A DNA stretch of 64,000 nt. Origin: Dyadobacter soli (GTDB lineage Bacteria > Bacteroidota > Bacteroidia > Cytophagales > Spirosomataceae). The position numbers were made by a program, and so were the translations under genes. Below the pieces are notes generated by a model, which made no database searches, was not told where the DNA came from, and worked only from the letters and a program-made list of their open reading frames with translations. Positions 43,337 to 51,960 of this stretch are shown here, piece by piece; the stretch's first letter is position 1; each line of letters starts with the position of its first letter. The DNA lies in NCBI RefSeq assembly GCF_900101885.1, contig NZ_FNAN01000005.1, positions 285,533 to 349,532 of the forward strand. Reading direction: 5' to 3'.

Positions 43337-45442
43337 TTACCATTCCATCACAATACTTTCGAACTCCGCGAGGCGGGCGAGCGAGAAATGGATCGTTCCG
43401 TCTTTCCAGGTGAAATTCAAAGGCTTGTGACTCGTCAAAGTAAATACTTTTTGCGGTTTTTTCGCCAGCCTGATCCTGAATTGTAAATCGGTCACAGGTA
43501 ATGGGTCGAAATAGGTATTTCCACTGAAACCGGTAAGGTTGATCAAATGCAGAATCTGGCCGTCAGACGTGTTTTTTGACCGATTTTCAGGCGTGTTTTT
43601 CGTGAATTCTTGCAATACCGTTTCGACCCGCGCGGGCGCATTTGTCTCGAAATTTTGTGCGATTTCGGGTAGCATGTGGCGGACCATATCCAGCAAAAGG
43701 TTTTTGTGTTCCTGATAGCCGTGCATGTAGTAGATCCTGCCCAGGTTAATGGGGAAAATCGCGGCTTTACTGGTCGGGTGGTTTTTAATACCCAATGCAA
43801 AATAACCGGTGCGATCGTGGCCCCCGATGATTTCAGGCGGGCCGGGACGACCTTTGGCCAGAACGGGAAGCAGTTTCTGATCCGCACCCGACAGGTCGTA
43901 AAGTCCGAGGTTGAACTTCCAGAAAAGCATACTTTGCCCTTTGAAACTCTTGAAAATGCTCCGGTCGTCGGGTACGAGGTAGTTACCCGCGCCGTCGTTG
44001 TCCTTTTTCTCGATTTTCGCGCCAAAAAGCGATAGTAATGCCTCCGGATTATCCCACAATGCGCGGTTGGTGGCGATCAGGTTTGTGCCTTGCCGGCTGG
44101 CTTCTTTCAGTATCCGGACCGCTTCCGGTTTCAGGTAGGTGATTTCGGGAAGGATAATCAGTTTGTAACCTTTTACTTTCTGTTCCAAATTGGCAATCTG
44201 CCCGTCTTCCACGATATCGAACGGAATATGCGCCTCGCGGAGCATGAGCTGAATGCCCCGGTATTCCTGCATCGGTTCGCCATTCGGCCAGGCGCCGGGG
44301 GCAATGACGGCTACTTTGGCAACCGATTTGTATTTGCCGAAATAGGCCTCATTCTTTTTGTGAAAACCATAAACCTCCTTGAAAACAGGGTAGTTACGCT
44401 CGTCCTCATATCCGCGCATATCGCCCATCATGCTCATATCCAGGCCCGAGCCGTTGGCGATATTCTCGTACAGCCGAATCCGCGTTTCCTCCGGCTCCAC
44501 GGCATTGTACCGCGACTGGAACGAAATCTGCTGAATGCTCGCATTGCTGATAATGTGGTCGGGAAACGAATTGACTGCATTACCGACATTGTCCGAAGCC
44601 GTGTAAGGCCAATAAGGCAGGCTGGTCATACTTTGCGACTCGTGGCGGATGATATCCACGAATTTGTCGGAATAGGTACAGATCGCGATCTGCTCGTTTT
44701 GGGATTTAACCAGTTTGTGCAGTCGCTCCGACCAGTCTTCGACAGTTACTTTTTTGAATTCGAGGTATTGCTGAAAAAGCGGGTCCGCTTTGTTTTCCTC
44801 GACAGGCAGTGTCTTACCGCCGCTGAATTCCGCGAAACGCTTTTTGTCAAAGTCATTCTGATCGATGCCGTGGTATTTCCCCTCGTAAGGATTATTGACC
44901 TGGTAGCCGGGCATATTCAGGAAAATGCCGTCGATCGGAAACGTGTTAATCACTTCCTCGATGATTCTGAATGCCTTATCCTGCACATAGGGCGCGTTGA
45001 TCGACACTACATACATATCGGTATTGATAATGCGTTCACCTTTTGGGGAAATGTAGCACCAGTCGGGATGCGCCTTGAAAATGCTCTCGTGCACGCGGCT
45101 GAAATCGAAGCGGACGATTACCTTAATGCTTTTTTCATGACATTTCCGGACGACATCGGCTAGCACGTTGTTGTCTTTCAGGTAGGGGTTCCGGTAGTGA
45201 AAATCCAGTTTAGTAGGGTAAAAAGCCATAATGCCGCCTGCATTGATCAGCAGCGTATTAGCAGAACAGTTTACAAGATCGGTAACAATGGAATCCGCAT
45301 TGATCGTCGCCGCCTCGTAAGCGGGGAGGTTCATCTGGATTACCCTCAGGTTGTTGCGTTTCCACCAAAGGTCGGCTTTGTTTTGCGCCAGGAGACAAGT
45401 TGCATTGAAAAGAAAGTATAAGAGTAAAATGCGGATTCTCAT
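43337..45442 (-). CDS. Putative glycoside hydrolase (GHL6-like TIM barrel with beta-galactosidase-like trimerisation domain)
   Basis: The start at 45442 gives 701 residues with a signal peptide (1-19, ending LLAQ). The N-terminal region (about 25-360) is a TIM barrel of the hypothetical glycosyl hydrolase 6 kind (WWKRNNLRVIQMNL; IKVIVRFDFSRVHE; PDWCYISPKGE; GIFLNMPGYQ; YSDKFVDIIRHES). A flavodoxin-like domain (about 370-600, VAVIAPGAWP...GYKLIILPEITYLKPEA) resembles the trimerisation domain of GH42. The C-terminal part is beta-rich. It is probably a secreted or periplasmic enzyme on a plant or microbial glycan. Catalytic residues cannot be assigned with confidence. Confidence 0.78.
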   Translation of the reverse strand: MRIRILLLYFLFNATCLLAQNKADLWWKRNNLRVIQMNLPAYEAATINADSIVTDLVNCSANTLLINAGGIMAFYPTKLDFHYRNPYLKDNNVLADVVRKCHEKSIKVIVRFDFSRVHESIFKAHPDWCYISPKGERIINTDMYVVSINAPYVQDKAFRIIEEVINTFPIDGIFLNMPGYQVNNPYEGKYHGIDQNDFDKKRFAEFSGGKTLPVEENKADPLFQQYLEFKKVTVEDWSERLHKLVKSQNEQIAICTYSDKFVDIIRHESQSMTSLPYWPYTASDNVGNAVNSFPDHIISNASIQQISFQSRYNAVEPEETRIRLYENIANGSGLDMSMMGDMRGYEDERNYPVFKEVYGFHKKNEAYFGKYKSVAKVAVIAPGAWPNGEPMQEYRGIQLMLREAHIPFDIVEDGQIANLEQKVKGYKLIILPEITYLKPEAVRILKEASRQGTNLIATNRALWDNPEALLSLFGAKIEKKDNDGAGNYLVPDDRSIFKSFKGQSMLFWKFNLGLYDLSGADQKLLPVLAKGRPGPPEIIGGHDRTGYFALGIKNHPTSKAAIFPINLGRIYYMHGYQEHKNLLLDMVRHMLPEIAQNFETNAPARVETVLQEFTKNTPENRSKNTSDGQILHLINLTGFSGNTYFDPLPVTDLQFRIRLAKKPQKVFTLTSHKPLNFTWKDGTIHFSLARLAEFESIVMEW

Positions 45443-45558
45443 GCCGGATTGAATGGTTTGGTGGAAAAGAGCCGTGCTGTACGGCATCTACTTGACGCTT
45501 GCGGATTGATTTTTATATTAATGGATTAAATTAAGACGCTCATTTAACTCAATAGCCA

Positions 45559-46689
45559 TTGAAGGGAAGATACGTTTTCATGCTGGTCCTGCTCGCGGGC
45601 CTGCAAGCTACGCGTGCGCACGCACAGGAAGGCTGGTTCAAACGGTTTGTACAAAAGACGATTTCGGATACTACCGGAGAGGGGAAGTCGAGCTTCCGCG
45701 TGTATCCGACATTGGGTTACGCCCCCGAAACCAGCGTAGAGTTCGGGCTGTCGTCGCTGCTGCTTTTCCAGGCCAAAGGTGATACACTGAACCGCCTGAG
45801 CGAGGTGGCGGCATTTACATTCGTGACGCTCGAAGGCCAGTACGGCATCTGGCTCGACAATGCGATTTATGGAGATAAGGATAAATGGTTCTTCCTCGGG
45901 CGGACGCGTTTTCAGCGGTTTCCACTCTTATACTACGGCATCGGCCACACCACACCTGACAAGGAGCCCGCATTGATCGACGCCAATTACCTGCTTTTCC
46001 GCCAGCGGGTCTTGCGAAGAATCAGGCCTAATCTCTTCTTTGGCCCCGAAATCGATTACCAGCAACTTTACAATGCGGAGTTCAAACAGCCGGAAGACCA
46101 CCGGTACGACGAGCCGCTGGGCAGCGACGGAACGCGTAATATCGGCCTCGGAGCCGCATTGGTTTACGACAACCGCCATAATGTGCTCAATGTACGGAAG
46201 GGGTTGTTCGGAGAATTGTCGTTTTTGAAATACAACCAATCGGTAGGCAGTCACCATAACTTCCAGGGTTTCAACCTGGACATTCGCAGCTCGCATCCTT
46301 TGACACGCCGCAATGTGCTGGCCTGGCAGGTGTATGGCAACTTTTTCACCGGTAATGTGCCGTTCAACCAAATGGCGCTGATGGGCGGGGAGATGATCAT
46401 GAGGGGCTATTACTACGGCCGTTACCGTGACAAGAACATGCTGGCCACGCAGGTGGAGCACCGCTGGCTGCCGTTCGGGTTCAGCAGGCGGTTTGGCGGG
46501 GTTGCATTTGCCGGAGCGGCGGTGGTAGGGCCCAAAATCGGGTCGCTTACCCCCGCACGTGCGAGGTTGTCGGGCGGCGTGGGTCTACGGTATTTGTTAT
46601 TCCCGAAAAAGGATATTTACCTTCGGCTGGATGTGGGTTTTACCAAAGATGGCCCCGGCTTTTACCTGTTTACCGGGGAGGCATTCTAA
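45559..46689 (+). CDS. BamA/TamA-type (Omp85/D15) outer-membrane barrel without POTRA domains
   Basis: The protein has 376 residues with a TTG start, chosen because MKGRYVF supplies the positive n-region of the signal peptide (1-22, ending AHAQ). The ATG seven codons later would remove it. The rest is a beta-barrel with the D15-like ERNxxGP-like area MRGYYYGRYRDKNM, the VEHRWLPF strand, and LRLDVGFTKDGPGFYLFTGEAF at the C-terminus. No POTRA domain is present, so it is one of the short surface-antigen-type barrels rather than the assembly factor itself. Its last 4 bp overlap the stop of the convergent MFS gene. Confidence 0.85.
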   Translation: MKGRYVFMLVLLAGLQATRAHAQEGWFKRFVQKTISDTTGEGKSSFRVYPTLGYAPETSVEFGLSSLLLFQAKGDTLNRLSEVAAFTFVTLEGQYGIWLDNAIYGDKDKWFFLGRTRFQRFPLLYYGIGHTTPDKEPALIDANYLLFRQRVLRRIRPNLFFGPEIDYQQLYNAEFKQPEDHRYDEPLGSDGTRNIGLGAALVYDNRHNVLNVRKGLFGELSFLKYNQSVGSHHNFQGFNLDIRSSHPLTRRNVLAWQVYGNFFTGNVPFNQMALMGGEMIMRGYYYGRYRDKNMLATQVEHRWLPFGFSRRFGGVAFAGAAVVGPKIGSLTPARARLSGGVGLRYLLFPKKDIYLRLDVGFTKDGPGFYLFTGEAF

Positions 46690-47822
46690 TCGCGGTGCTT
46701 GTAGCCGAATGCGACGAAGAACAGCAGCAGACCTACCAGCCCAAGCGCCCACGACAGCGAGGTGATTTCGGCCAGTACACCTATCAATGCAGGACCGGCC
46801 AGCTGGCCCGAATAGCCCAGAATAGTTACCGCCGACAATGCGATCGATGGTGGAATGTTGGGAATGCGCCCGGCAGCTGTGAAGAATATCGGTACCACGT
46901 TGGCAGCGCCCAGCCCGACCATCACAAAACCTACCAATGCAGCAATGGCCGATGGAATGGCAACCGCCACCATAAACCCTGCGCCGGCGAGCAATGTGCC
47001 GTAGAAAACTACTTTCGCAGGCCCCAGGCGGTGGATAATGCCATCGCCCGTGAGCCGCATAATGGCCATCGCCACCGAGAACGCAGCATAGCCAAGCCCG
47101 GAGAACGATGGGTCGAAACCGCGCGAAAATTGCAGGAATACGGCACTCCAATCGAGTAGGGAACCTTCGGCCAGGAAAAGAATGAAGCACATAATGCCCA
47201 GCAGCACCACGGGGCCTTTCGGCAAAACGAAGCTGGTACTATCCATTTTGGCCTCTTCCGAATGCGGCAGCAGGTACCGCGACTGGGTGACGGTTATAAA
47301 AACGAGCAATGCAGAAATAGCAACCGCCGCATAAGTCGGTGAAAGTCCGGCTTTGATCAAAAAACCAAGCCCAATGGAGCCCATTAGCCCGCCGAGGCTG
47401 AACATGCCGTGGAATGAGGACATTATGTGGCTTCCGTGACGCTCCTGTACGACCACAGCCTGCGCATTCATGGAAACGTCAATAGAGCCGATTCCCGCAC
47501 CGAACACAAACAGCGCCGCCGCGAGCTGGTAAGGCGACGTAGCCATGAGCAGCAGTGGCAGGAGCGATGCGATAACAAGTGCTGCCACGATAGCCACGGC
47601 GCGGCTGCCATATTTGTTGATCAGAAGTCCGGTGACTGGCATTGTAAGAATCGCCCCGGCACCGAGCGCGAGCAGCACTACGCCGAGATCAGCGTCGTTA
47701 AGGCCCAACCTGATTTTTGCAAAAGGTACCATAGGCGCCCAGCTCGATAGGCCGATGCCGCACACGAGAAATATCAATAATGTTGCCCTTCTGGCCGCGC
47801 TGATTCTCAGTTTCTCTTCCAT
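46686..47822 (-). CDS. MFS transporter (YbjJ-like)
   Basis: The start at 47822 (MEEKLRISAARRATLLIFLVCG, 378 residues) is used; the longer frame adds 21 hydrophobic but untypical residues. Twelve membrane helices are present, with the half-motifs PMVPFAKIRLGLNDADLGVVLLALGAGAILTMPVTGLLINKYGSR and the SSFHGMFSLGGLMGSIG block typical of the YbjJ/fucose-permease-like group. It is probably a sugar or small-molecule carrier of the inner membrane. It overlaps the convergent barrel gene by 4 bp, so no terminator separates them. Confidence 0.85.
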   Translation of the reverse strand: MEEKLRISAARRATLLIFLVCGIGLSSWAPMVPFAKIRLGLNDADLGVVLLALGAGAILTMPVTGLLINKYGSRAVAIVAALVIASLLPLLLMATSPYQLAAALFVFGAGIGSIDVSMNAQAVVVQERHGSHIMSSFHGMFSLGGLMGSIGLGFLIKAGLSPTYAAVAISALLVFITVTQSRYLLPHSEEAKMDSTSFVLPKGPVVLLGIMCFILFLAEGSLLDWSAVFLQFSRGFDPSFSGLGYAAFSVAMAIMRLTGDGIIHRLGPAKVVFYGTLLAGAGFMVAVAIPSAIAALVGFVMVGLGAANVVPIFFTAAGRIPNIPPSIALSAVTILGYSGQLAGPALIGVLAEITSLSWALGLVGLLLFFVAFGYKHRD

Positions 47823-47918
47823 GAATGTCGATGTGGATTTTCTACAAAGAAATATGATTTTGCAGAAAATTGCAAAATATTGCAAAAAATAGCAGAACGC
47901 GTTCTAAGAGTTTTGCTT

Positions 47919-47951
47919 AAAAAAAGAGGCCAGGTTTTGTGACCTGGCCTC
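47919..47951 (-). terminator. Rho-independent terminator of the GMC dehydrogenase operon
   Basis: The perfect 10-bp stem GAGGCCAGGT / ACCTGGCCTC (47926-47951) is followed on the minus strand by seven T's, 11 bp past the stop. Confidence 0.9.
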
Positions 47952-47962
47952 CCAATATCCCA

Positions 47963-49684
47963 TCAGATGTTTTTCTTCTTGGATTCTTTGACCGCGAAAT
48001 CCACTGCCCGCGCCGTAAGCGCCATATAGGTGAGCGACGGGTTCACGCACGACGCGGAGGTCATTGCCGCACCGTCTGTGACGAACACATTTCTCACCGC
48101 GTGAAGCTGGTTGTTACCATTCAGTACCGACGTTTTGGGGTCGCGTCCCATGCGTGCGGTACCCATTTCGTGGATCGCCATACCCAGGTAAGAGCCGTTG
48201 TCGTAAGTACGGACGTTCTTCACACCCGACTTTTCGAGCATTTCGGCCGCGTCGTTCATCATATCCTTACGCATTTTCTTCTCGTTATCACGGAGGTCTG
48301 CGTCGAAAACCACGGCGGGAATGCCGAATTTGTCTTTGTTCTCCTTGTTGAGATACATGCGGTTTTCGTGGTAAGGCAATGTTTCACCGAAGCCGCCGAA
48401 GCCCATTGTCCAGTTGCCCGGCGTGGTGAGTTCTTCCTTGAAATCGGCGCCGAATGCCAGTTCGGCCACGTTGCGCTGCCATCCCTGGCGACCGCCGCCG
48501 CCCTGGTAGCCAAAGCCGCGCAGGTAATCACGCTTGTCGTTGCCGATGTTGCGGTAGCGTGGTACATATATACCGTTTGCACGGCGGCCGAAGTAGTATT
48601 TGTCGAGGTCGCCTTCCCAGGTACCGCTTGCGCCGGTGCGGAAGTGGTGGTCCATGAGGTTGTGGCCCAACTCGCCCGAGTCGTTACCCATTCCATTCGG
48701 GAAGCGATCGGAAGTGGAATTGAGGAGCAATGCCGTGGACGCCAGCGCGCTCGCACATACGAAGATAATGTTCGCAAAAAATTCGCGCTCCTGCAATGTC
48801 ACCGAATCGATCACGCGCACGCCCGTAGCGCGGCCACCCTGTTTTTTGCCATCATAAATAATCTCGCGCACCACTGAATCGGGGCGGAGTGTAAGGCGGC
48901 CGGTTTTCATCGCAGGCGGCAATGTAGACGACTGCGTACTGAAATAGGCTCCGTATGGACAGCCGTAAGAGCAACGGTTGCGGTACTGGCATGGTCCGCG
49001 GCCGCCGTCGAGCTGTATTTTGGTAGGCTGAGAAAGGTTAGCCACGCGTCCGATGGTCATTACCCGGCCGGGGAATTCCTTTTCGAGACGCTTGCGTACT
49101 TCTTTTTCGACGTGGTACATTTCCATCGGTGGAATGAAATCGCTGTCCGGCAATTGGGGCAGCCCGAGTTTTTCACCGGAAATACCTACGTGCTTCTCTA
49201 CGTACGAATACCATGGGGCAATATCCTTGTAACGGATAGGCCAGTCAACGGCGATGCCGTCTTTCAGGTTGGCTTCGAAATCAATGTCGCTGAGGCGGTA
49301 CGACTGCCGTCCCCACATGATGGATTTACCACCGACGATATTCGGACGGAACCAGTCGAAGCGCTTTTTCTCTTCGTAAGGCTGGTCCATGTCGTTCATC
49401 CAGTACTTCTCGGTCATCTCGTTGTAGGGATAATCGCGCGAAAGGAATGGATGCGTTTCCTTTTGTTTGACCGTCAGTCGGCCATTGTATTGGGTCTCCC
49501 AGGGAGCTTTCAATGCATTTTCATAGCCTGTAACGTGTTCGAGTTGTTTGCCCTTTTCGAGCATGAGCACTTTCAGGCCTTTTTCGGTCAGTTCTTTCGC
49601 CGCCCAGCCGCCGGAAACTCCGGAGCCGATCACGATGGCGTCGTAGGTGATGTCTTTTTTTGCGTCAATATTAAGGTTCGCCAT
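47963..49684 (-). CDS. GMC-family dehydrogenase (sugar/alcohol), large subunit
   Basis: The protein has 573 residues. The FAD-binding GSGVSGGWAAKEL is near residue 20, followed by the GMC signature region NIVGGKSIMWGRQSYR, and a Cys-rich stretch GPCQYRNRCSYGCPYGAY that may hold a bound cofactor or zinc. The C-terminal part has the catalytic His in IHEMGTARMG and the ending NPSLTYMALTARAVDFA. With the subunit 3 gene upstream it forms the two main parts of a gluconate/sugar dehydrogenase-type complex that passes electrons to the respiratory chain. No cytochrome subunit is visible. It lies 84 bp after the subunit 3 gene. Confidence 0.92.
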   Translation of the reverse strand: MANLNIDAKKDITYDAIVIGSGVSGGWAAKELTEKGLKVLMLEKGKQLEHVTGYENALKAPWETQYNGRLTVKQKETHPFLSRDYPYNEMTEKYWMNDMDQPYEEKKRFDWFRPNIVGGKSIMWGRQSYRLSDIDFEANLKDGIAVDWPIRYKDIAPWYSYVEKHVGISGEKLGLPQLPDSDFIPPMEMYHVEKEVRKRLEKEFPGRVMTIGRVANLSQPTKIQLDGGRGPCQYRNRCSYGCPYGAYFSTQSSTLPPAMKTGRLTLRPDSVVREIIYDGKKQGGRATGVRVIDSVTLQEREFFANIIFVCASALASTALLLNSTSDRFPNGMGNDSGELGHNLMDHHFRTGASGTWEGDLDKYYFGRRANGIYVPRYRNIGNDKRDYLRGFGYQGGGGRQGWQRNVAELAFGADFKEELTTPGNWTMGFGGFGETLPYHENRMYLNKENKDKFGIPAVVFDADLRDNEKKMRKDMMNDAAEMLEKSGVKNVRTYDNGSYLGMAIHEMGTARMGRDPKTSVLNGNNQLHAVRNVFVTDGAAMTSASCVNPSLTYMALTARAVDFAVKESKKKNI

Positions 49685-49694
49685 TTTCTGTTAG

Positions 49695-49757
49695 AGTTTG
49701 GAATGGTCAGCAAGTAGTCAGGCATTCATGTATTGTCTGCTACTGTTGCCCATTCTA
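49695..49757. repeat. Degenerate inverted-arm element
   Basis: The left arm GAATGGTCAGCAAGTAG (from 49701) and the reverse complement of the right arm (GAATGGGCAACAGTAGCAGACA) agree over about 22 positions with two short gaps and a few substitutions. It lies in the gap between the subunit 3 gene and the GMC gene, and shares words (GGTCAG, AGTCAGG) with the element at 15775-15922. Confidence 0.6.
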
Positions 49758-49768
49758 ATGTTTCCTGA

Positions 49769-50299
49769 TTAAAGTGCCCAGCTTTTCTGTCCTTTGGGCA
49801 TGGGCCAGCTGCCTTCAAACCGGCCGGGGATAGGCAGGTAGTCGAGCGCCTGTGTAGCACCGATTTCGGAGGTAAAATAGCCGGTGACGGTAAGTCCCTT
49901 CATTTGCAGGAAAAAAGGCTTGTCGGAAACGGTCGTCTTTTTGATGATGTCGTTCTTCTGGGCGGTGTCCAGGGCGGTGAAATCTTTGGAATACGTTTCC
50001 TTGGCGAGCGCATTTACTTTGGCAAGGCCATCATAAAACTTCTTCTGGTCTTCCATCGGGTAGCAGTCACGCATAACGCGCACGATGAACTTCTCAGCCC
50101 CGGCCGCTTTGGCACCCGGTGTGCCGGTGGTAGGGATAATCACATCCGCAACTTCCGCCAGCAATGCTTCCTGCTGATCGGATATTTCGAGGGATGGGCC
50201 GAAGTTCAGGCGTTCGCCATTGATGCCGGCCATAAGCGGGGCCGAGATGGCACCGCCGAGCAGGAAGGTTATTCTTTGAACAGCTTCTCTACGGTTCAT
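49769..50299 (-). CDS. Gluconate 2-dehydrogenase subunit 3 family protein
   Basis: The protein has 176 residues. The N-terminus MNRREAVQRITFLLGGAISAPLM has a twin-arginine-like start followed by a hydrophobic segment, so export by Tat with the folded GMC partner is likely. The family core LSEVADVIIPTT-like sequence is AEVADVIIPTTGTPGAKAAG, followed by FIVRVMRDCY and the C-terminal YFTSEIGATQALDYLPIPGRFEG. It is the small subunit for the GMC dehydrogenase encoded just downstream in the same operon. Confidence 0.92.
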   Translation of the reverse strand: MNRREAVQRITFLLGGAISAPLMAGINGERLNFGPSLEISDQQEALLAEVADVIIPTTGTPGAKAAGAEKFIVRVMRDCYPMEDQKKFYDGLAKVNALAKETYSKDFTALDTAQKNDIIKKTTVSDKPFFLQMKGLTVTGYFTSEIGATQALDYLPIPGRFEGSWPMPKGQKSWAL

Positions 50300-50566
50300 G
50301 GTTAGGTTATTAAGTCAGGAATTCAAATAGCTATAAAAAATATCTTTTAAAGATAATAAGAAGCCCGAATCAGGCATCAAAACAGGGCTGTTTTTCCGAT
50401 AATTCATCCATAAGTACCATTCACACATCAAATTTCTTTAGAGCCCGATTGAGTGCTGATATTTGAATCATACTACTGAGCTAGGGGCTGGGACAACAGA
50501 TAGTAAGAGGTTCTGTTGTACAGTTTTGGGGTTAAGTAATAGAGGAACGTTGAGTAAATAATGTGG
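50300..50566 (+). ncRNA. Possible small RNA or leader upstream of an orphan terminator
   Basis: No credible coding frame lies on the plus strand here, yet the stretch ends in a strong plus-strand terminator at 50567. Internal stem candidates are ACAACAG / CTGTTGT (near 50490-50520) and GCCCG...CGGGCT-like pairs. The neighbouring gene on the left points away. The exact ends are unknown. This is inference from the terminator only. Confidence 0.35.
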
Positions 50567-50602
50567 ATATCTCCCCTGAATTTCAGGGGAGATATTTTTT
50601 TA
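50567..50602 (+). terminator. Orphan rho-independent terminator, plus strand
   Basis: The perfect 13-bp stem ATATCTCCCCTGA / TCAGGGGAGATAT (arms 50567-50579 and 50583-50595) with a 3-nt loop is followed by T7. No gene on the plus strand precedes it for several kilobases. Confidence 0.85.
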
Positions 50603-50725
50603 GAAGCCTGTGAGGAAAGGGAAAGTACAAATACTTAGTGCATAACCAACCTGACTAAACGAACTGCCGAAATCGTATCAGTTTTGGGAGACTGGCGGAT
50701 TTCTGACTATACGATGGAGGCAAAT
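50603..50725 (+). ncRNA. Possible structured leader or small RNA before a second terminator
   Basis: A long-range pairing of CGTATCAG with CTGACTATACG encloses about 25 nt and is followed by a G-rich linker and the terminator at 50726. This layout resembles an attenuator or small RNA upstream of the aldo/keto reductase gene, 123 bp away. It matches no riboswitch class I know. Confidence 0.35.
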
Positions 50726-50750
50726 GGCCGGATGCGTCCGGCCTTTTTTT
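50726..50750 (+). terminator. Orphan rho-independent terminator upstream of the aldo/keto reductase gene
   Basis: The stem GGCCGGA / TCCGGCC with loop TGCG is followed by seven T's. It points in the same direction as, and lies before, the reductase gene. Confidence 0.85.
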
Positions 50751-50872
50751 GTGCCCTTTCGCGCCTAAAATGCTTGTACCGACTTGATGTTTGGTTATTT
50801 TATCCTTTAATTCGGCCGGTCAGGCGGCTTTGCATGGCACGGCCGCCGTTTGTTCAATTAACAGCAACGCAA

Positions 50873-51925
50873 ATGGAATTCAGACAACTGGGAGGATCGG
50901 GCCTGAAAGTACCCGTTCTTAGTTTTGGTACCGGCACTTTTGGCGGGACCGGTGATTTCTTCAAGGCCTGGGGAAATACCCAGGTGGATGAAGCGACAAA
51001 GCTTGTGGGCCTTTGTATGGACGCCGGACTCAATTTTTTCGATACGGCCAATGTTTATTCGCAAGGGTTGTCGGAGGAAATCCTCGGCAAGGCGATCATC
51101 GGTCTGCGCGACAAGATCATCCTTTCCACCAAAGCCACTTTTCGAATGGGTAACAAGCTCAACCACTCGGGTTCGGGCCGTTTCCATCTCATCAAGGCCT
51201 GCGAGGATAGTCTGCGGAGGTTGCAAACTGATTACATAGATATTTACCACATGCACGGCTTCGACGCCACTACGCCAGTGGAAGAGACCCTCAGTGCATT
51301 GAACGACCTGATCCGCGACGGAAAAGTCCGCTACATCGCCTGCTCCAACTTCTCGGGCTGGCACCTGATGAAGTCGCTCTCGGTTTCGGAGCGGTACGGC
51401 TGGTCGAAATACATTGCACATCAGGCGCATTACTCGTTGCTGAGCAGGGAGTATGAATGGGAGCTCATGCCGCTCGCGATCGATCAAAGGGTAGGGACGA
51501 TTGTCTGGAGCCCGCTGTCGGCGGGGCGTTTGGGAGGAAAATACCGCCGCAACCAGCCGATCCCACCCGATGGGCGCATTGCGCAAGGCGGCGGCGAGGG
51601 CCCGGCCATACCCGAGGAATTTTTCTTTAACCTGATCGACGTGCTCGATGAAGTGGCCGCCGAGACCGAAAAGACCGTAGCGCAGGTAGCACTGAACTGG
51701 CTTTTGCAGCGCCCTACCGTCAGCAACATCGTGATAGGCGCACGTAACGAGGAGCAATTGAAGCAAAATCTCGGTGCAGTAGGCTGGAACCTGACGTTGG
51801 AGCAGGTAAAACGCCTGGACGATGCGAGCGAAAAATCGCCGGTGTATCCTTACTGGCACCAGCGCAAGAATACCGCACTCAATCCGCTTCCCGATTTCTA
51901 CGGCCCATTGGGCAGCCGCCAGTAG
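50873..51925 (+). CDS. Aldo/keto reductase
   Basis: The start at 50873 (MEFRQLGGSGLKVPVLSFGTG, 350 residues) is the family N-terminus. The longer frame covers a terminator and is not credible. The catalytic tetrad is present: Asp57 and Tyr62 in FFDTANVYSQG, Lys87 in LSTKATF and His128 in DIYHMHGFD. The NADPH site is in VIGARNEEQLKQNLGA. It is of the larger aryl-alcohol/potassium-channel-beta-like group and reduces aldehydes or keto-sugars in the cytosol. Control by the upstream leader region is possible. Confidence 0.92.
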   Translation: MEFRQLGGSGLKVPVLSFGTGTFGGTGDFFKAWGNTQVDEATKLVGLCMDAGLNFFDTANVYSQGLSEEILGKAIIGLRDKIILSTKATFRMGNKLNHSGSGRFHLIKACEDSLRRLQTDYIDIYHMHGFDATTPVEETLSALNDLIRDGKVRYIACSNFSGWHLMKSLSVSERYGWSKYIAHQAHYSLLSREYEWELMPLAIDQRVGTIVWSPLSAGRLGGKYRRNQPIPPDGRIAQGGGEGPAIPEEFFFNLIDVLDEVAAETEKTVAQVALNWLLQRPTVSNIVIGARNEEQLKQNLGAVGWNLTLEQVKRLDDASEKSPVYPYWHQRKNTALNPLPDFYGPLGSRQ

Positions 51926-51933
51926 GTTATATA

Positions 51934-51960
51934 CGGAGGCCGGGACCTACCTGGCCTCCG
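51934..51960. terminator. GC hairpin between convergent genes
   Basis: CGGAGGCC / GGCCTCCG with a G-U extension overlaps the stop of the response-regulator gene. No T-run follows on either strand, so its terminator role is uncertain. Confidence 0.4.

Noticed and set aside
50684..50872. N-terminal extension of the aldo/keto reductase from 50684
   Set aside because: The extension would be read through a terminator hairpin and has no family similarity; MEFRQLGGSGLKV at 50873 is the canonical start.
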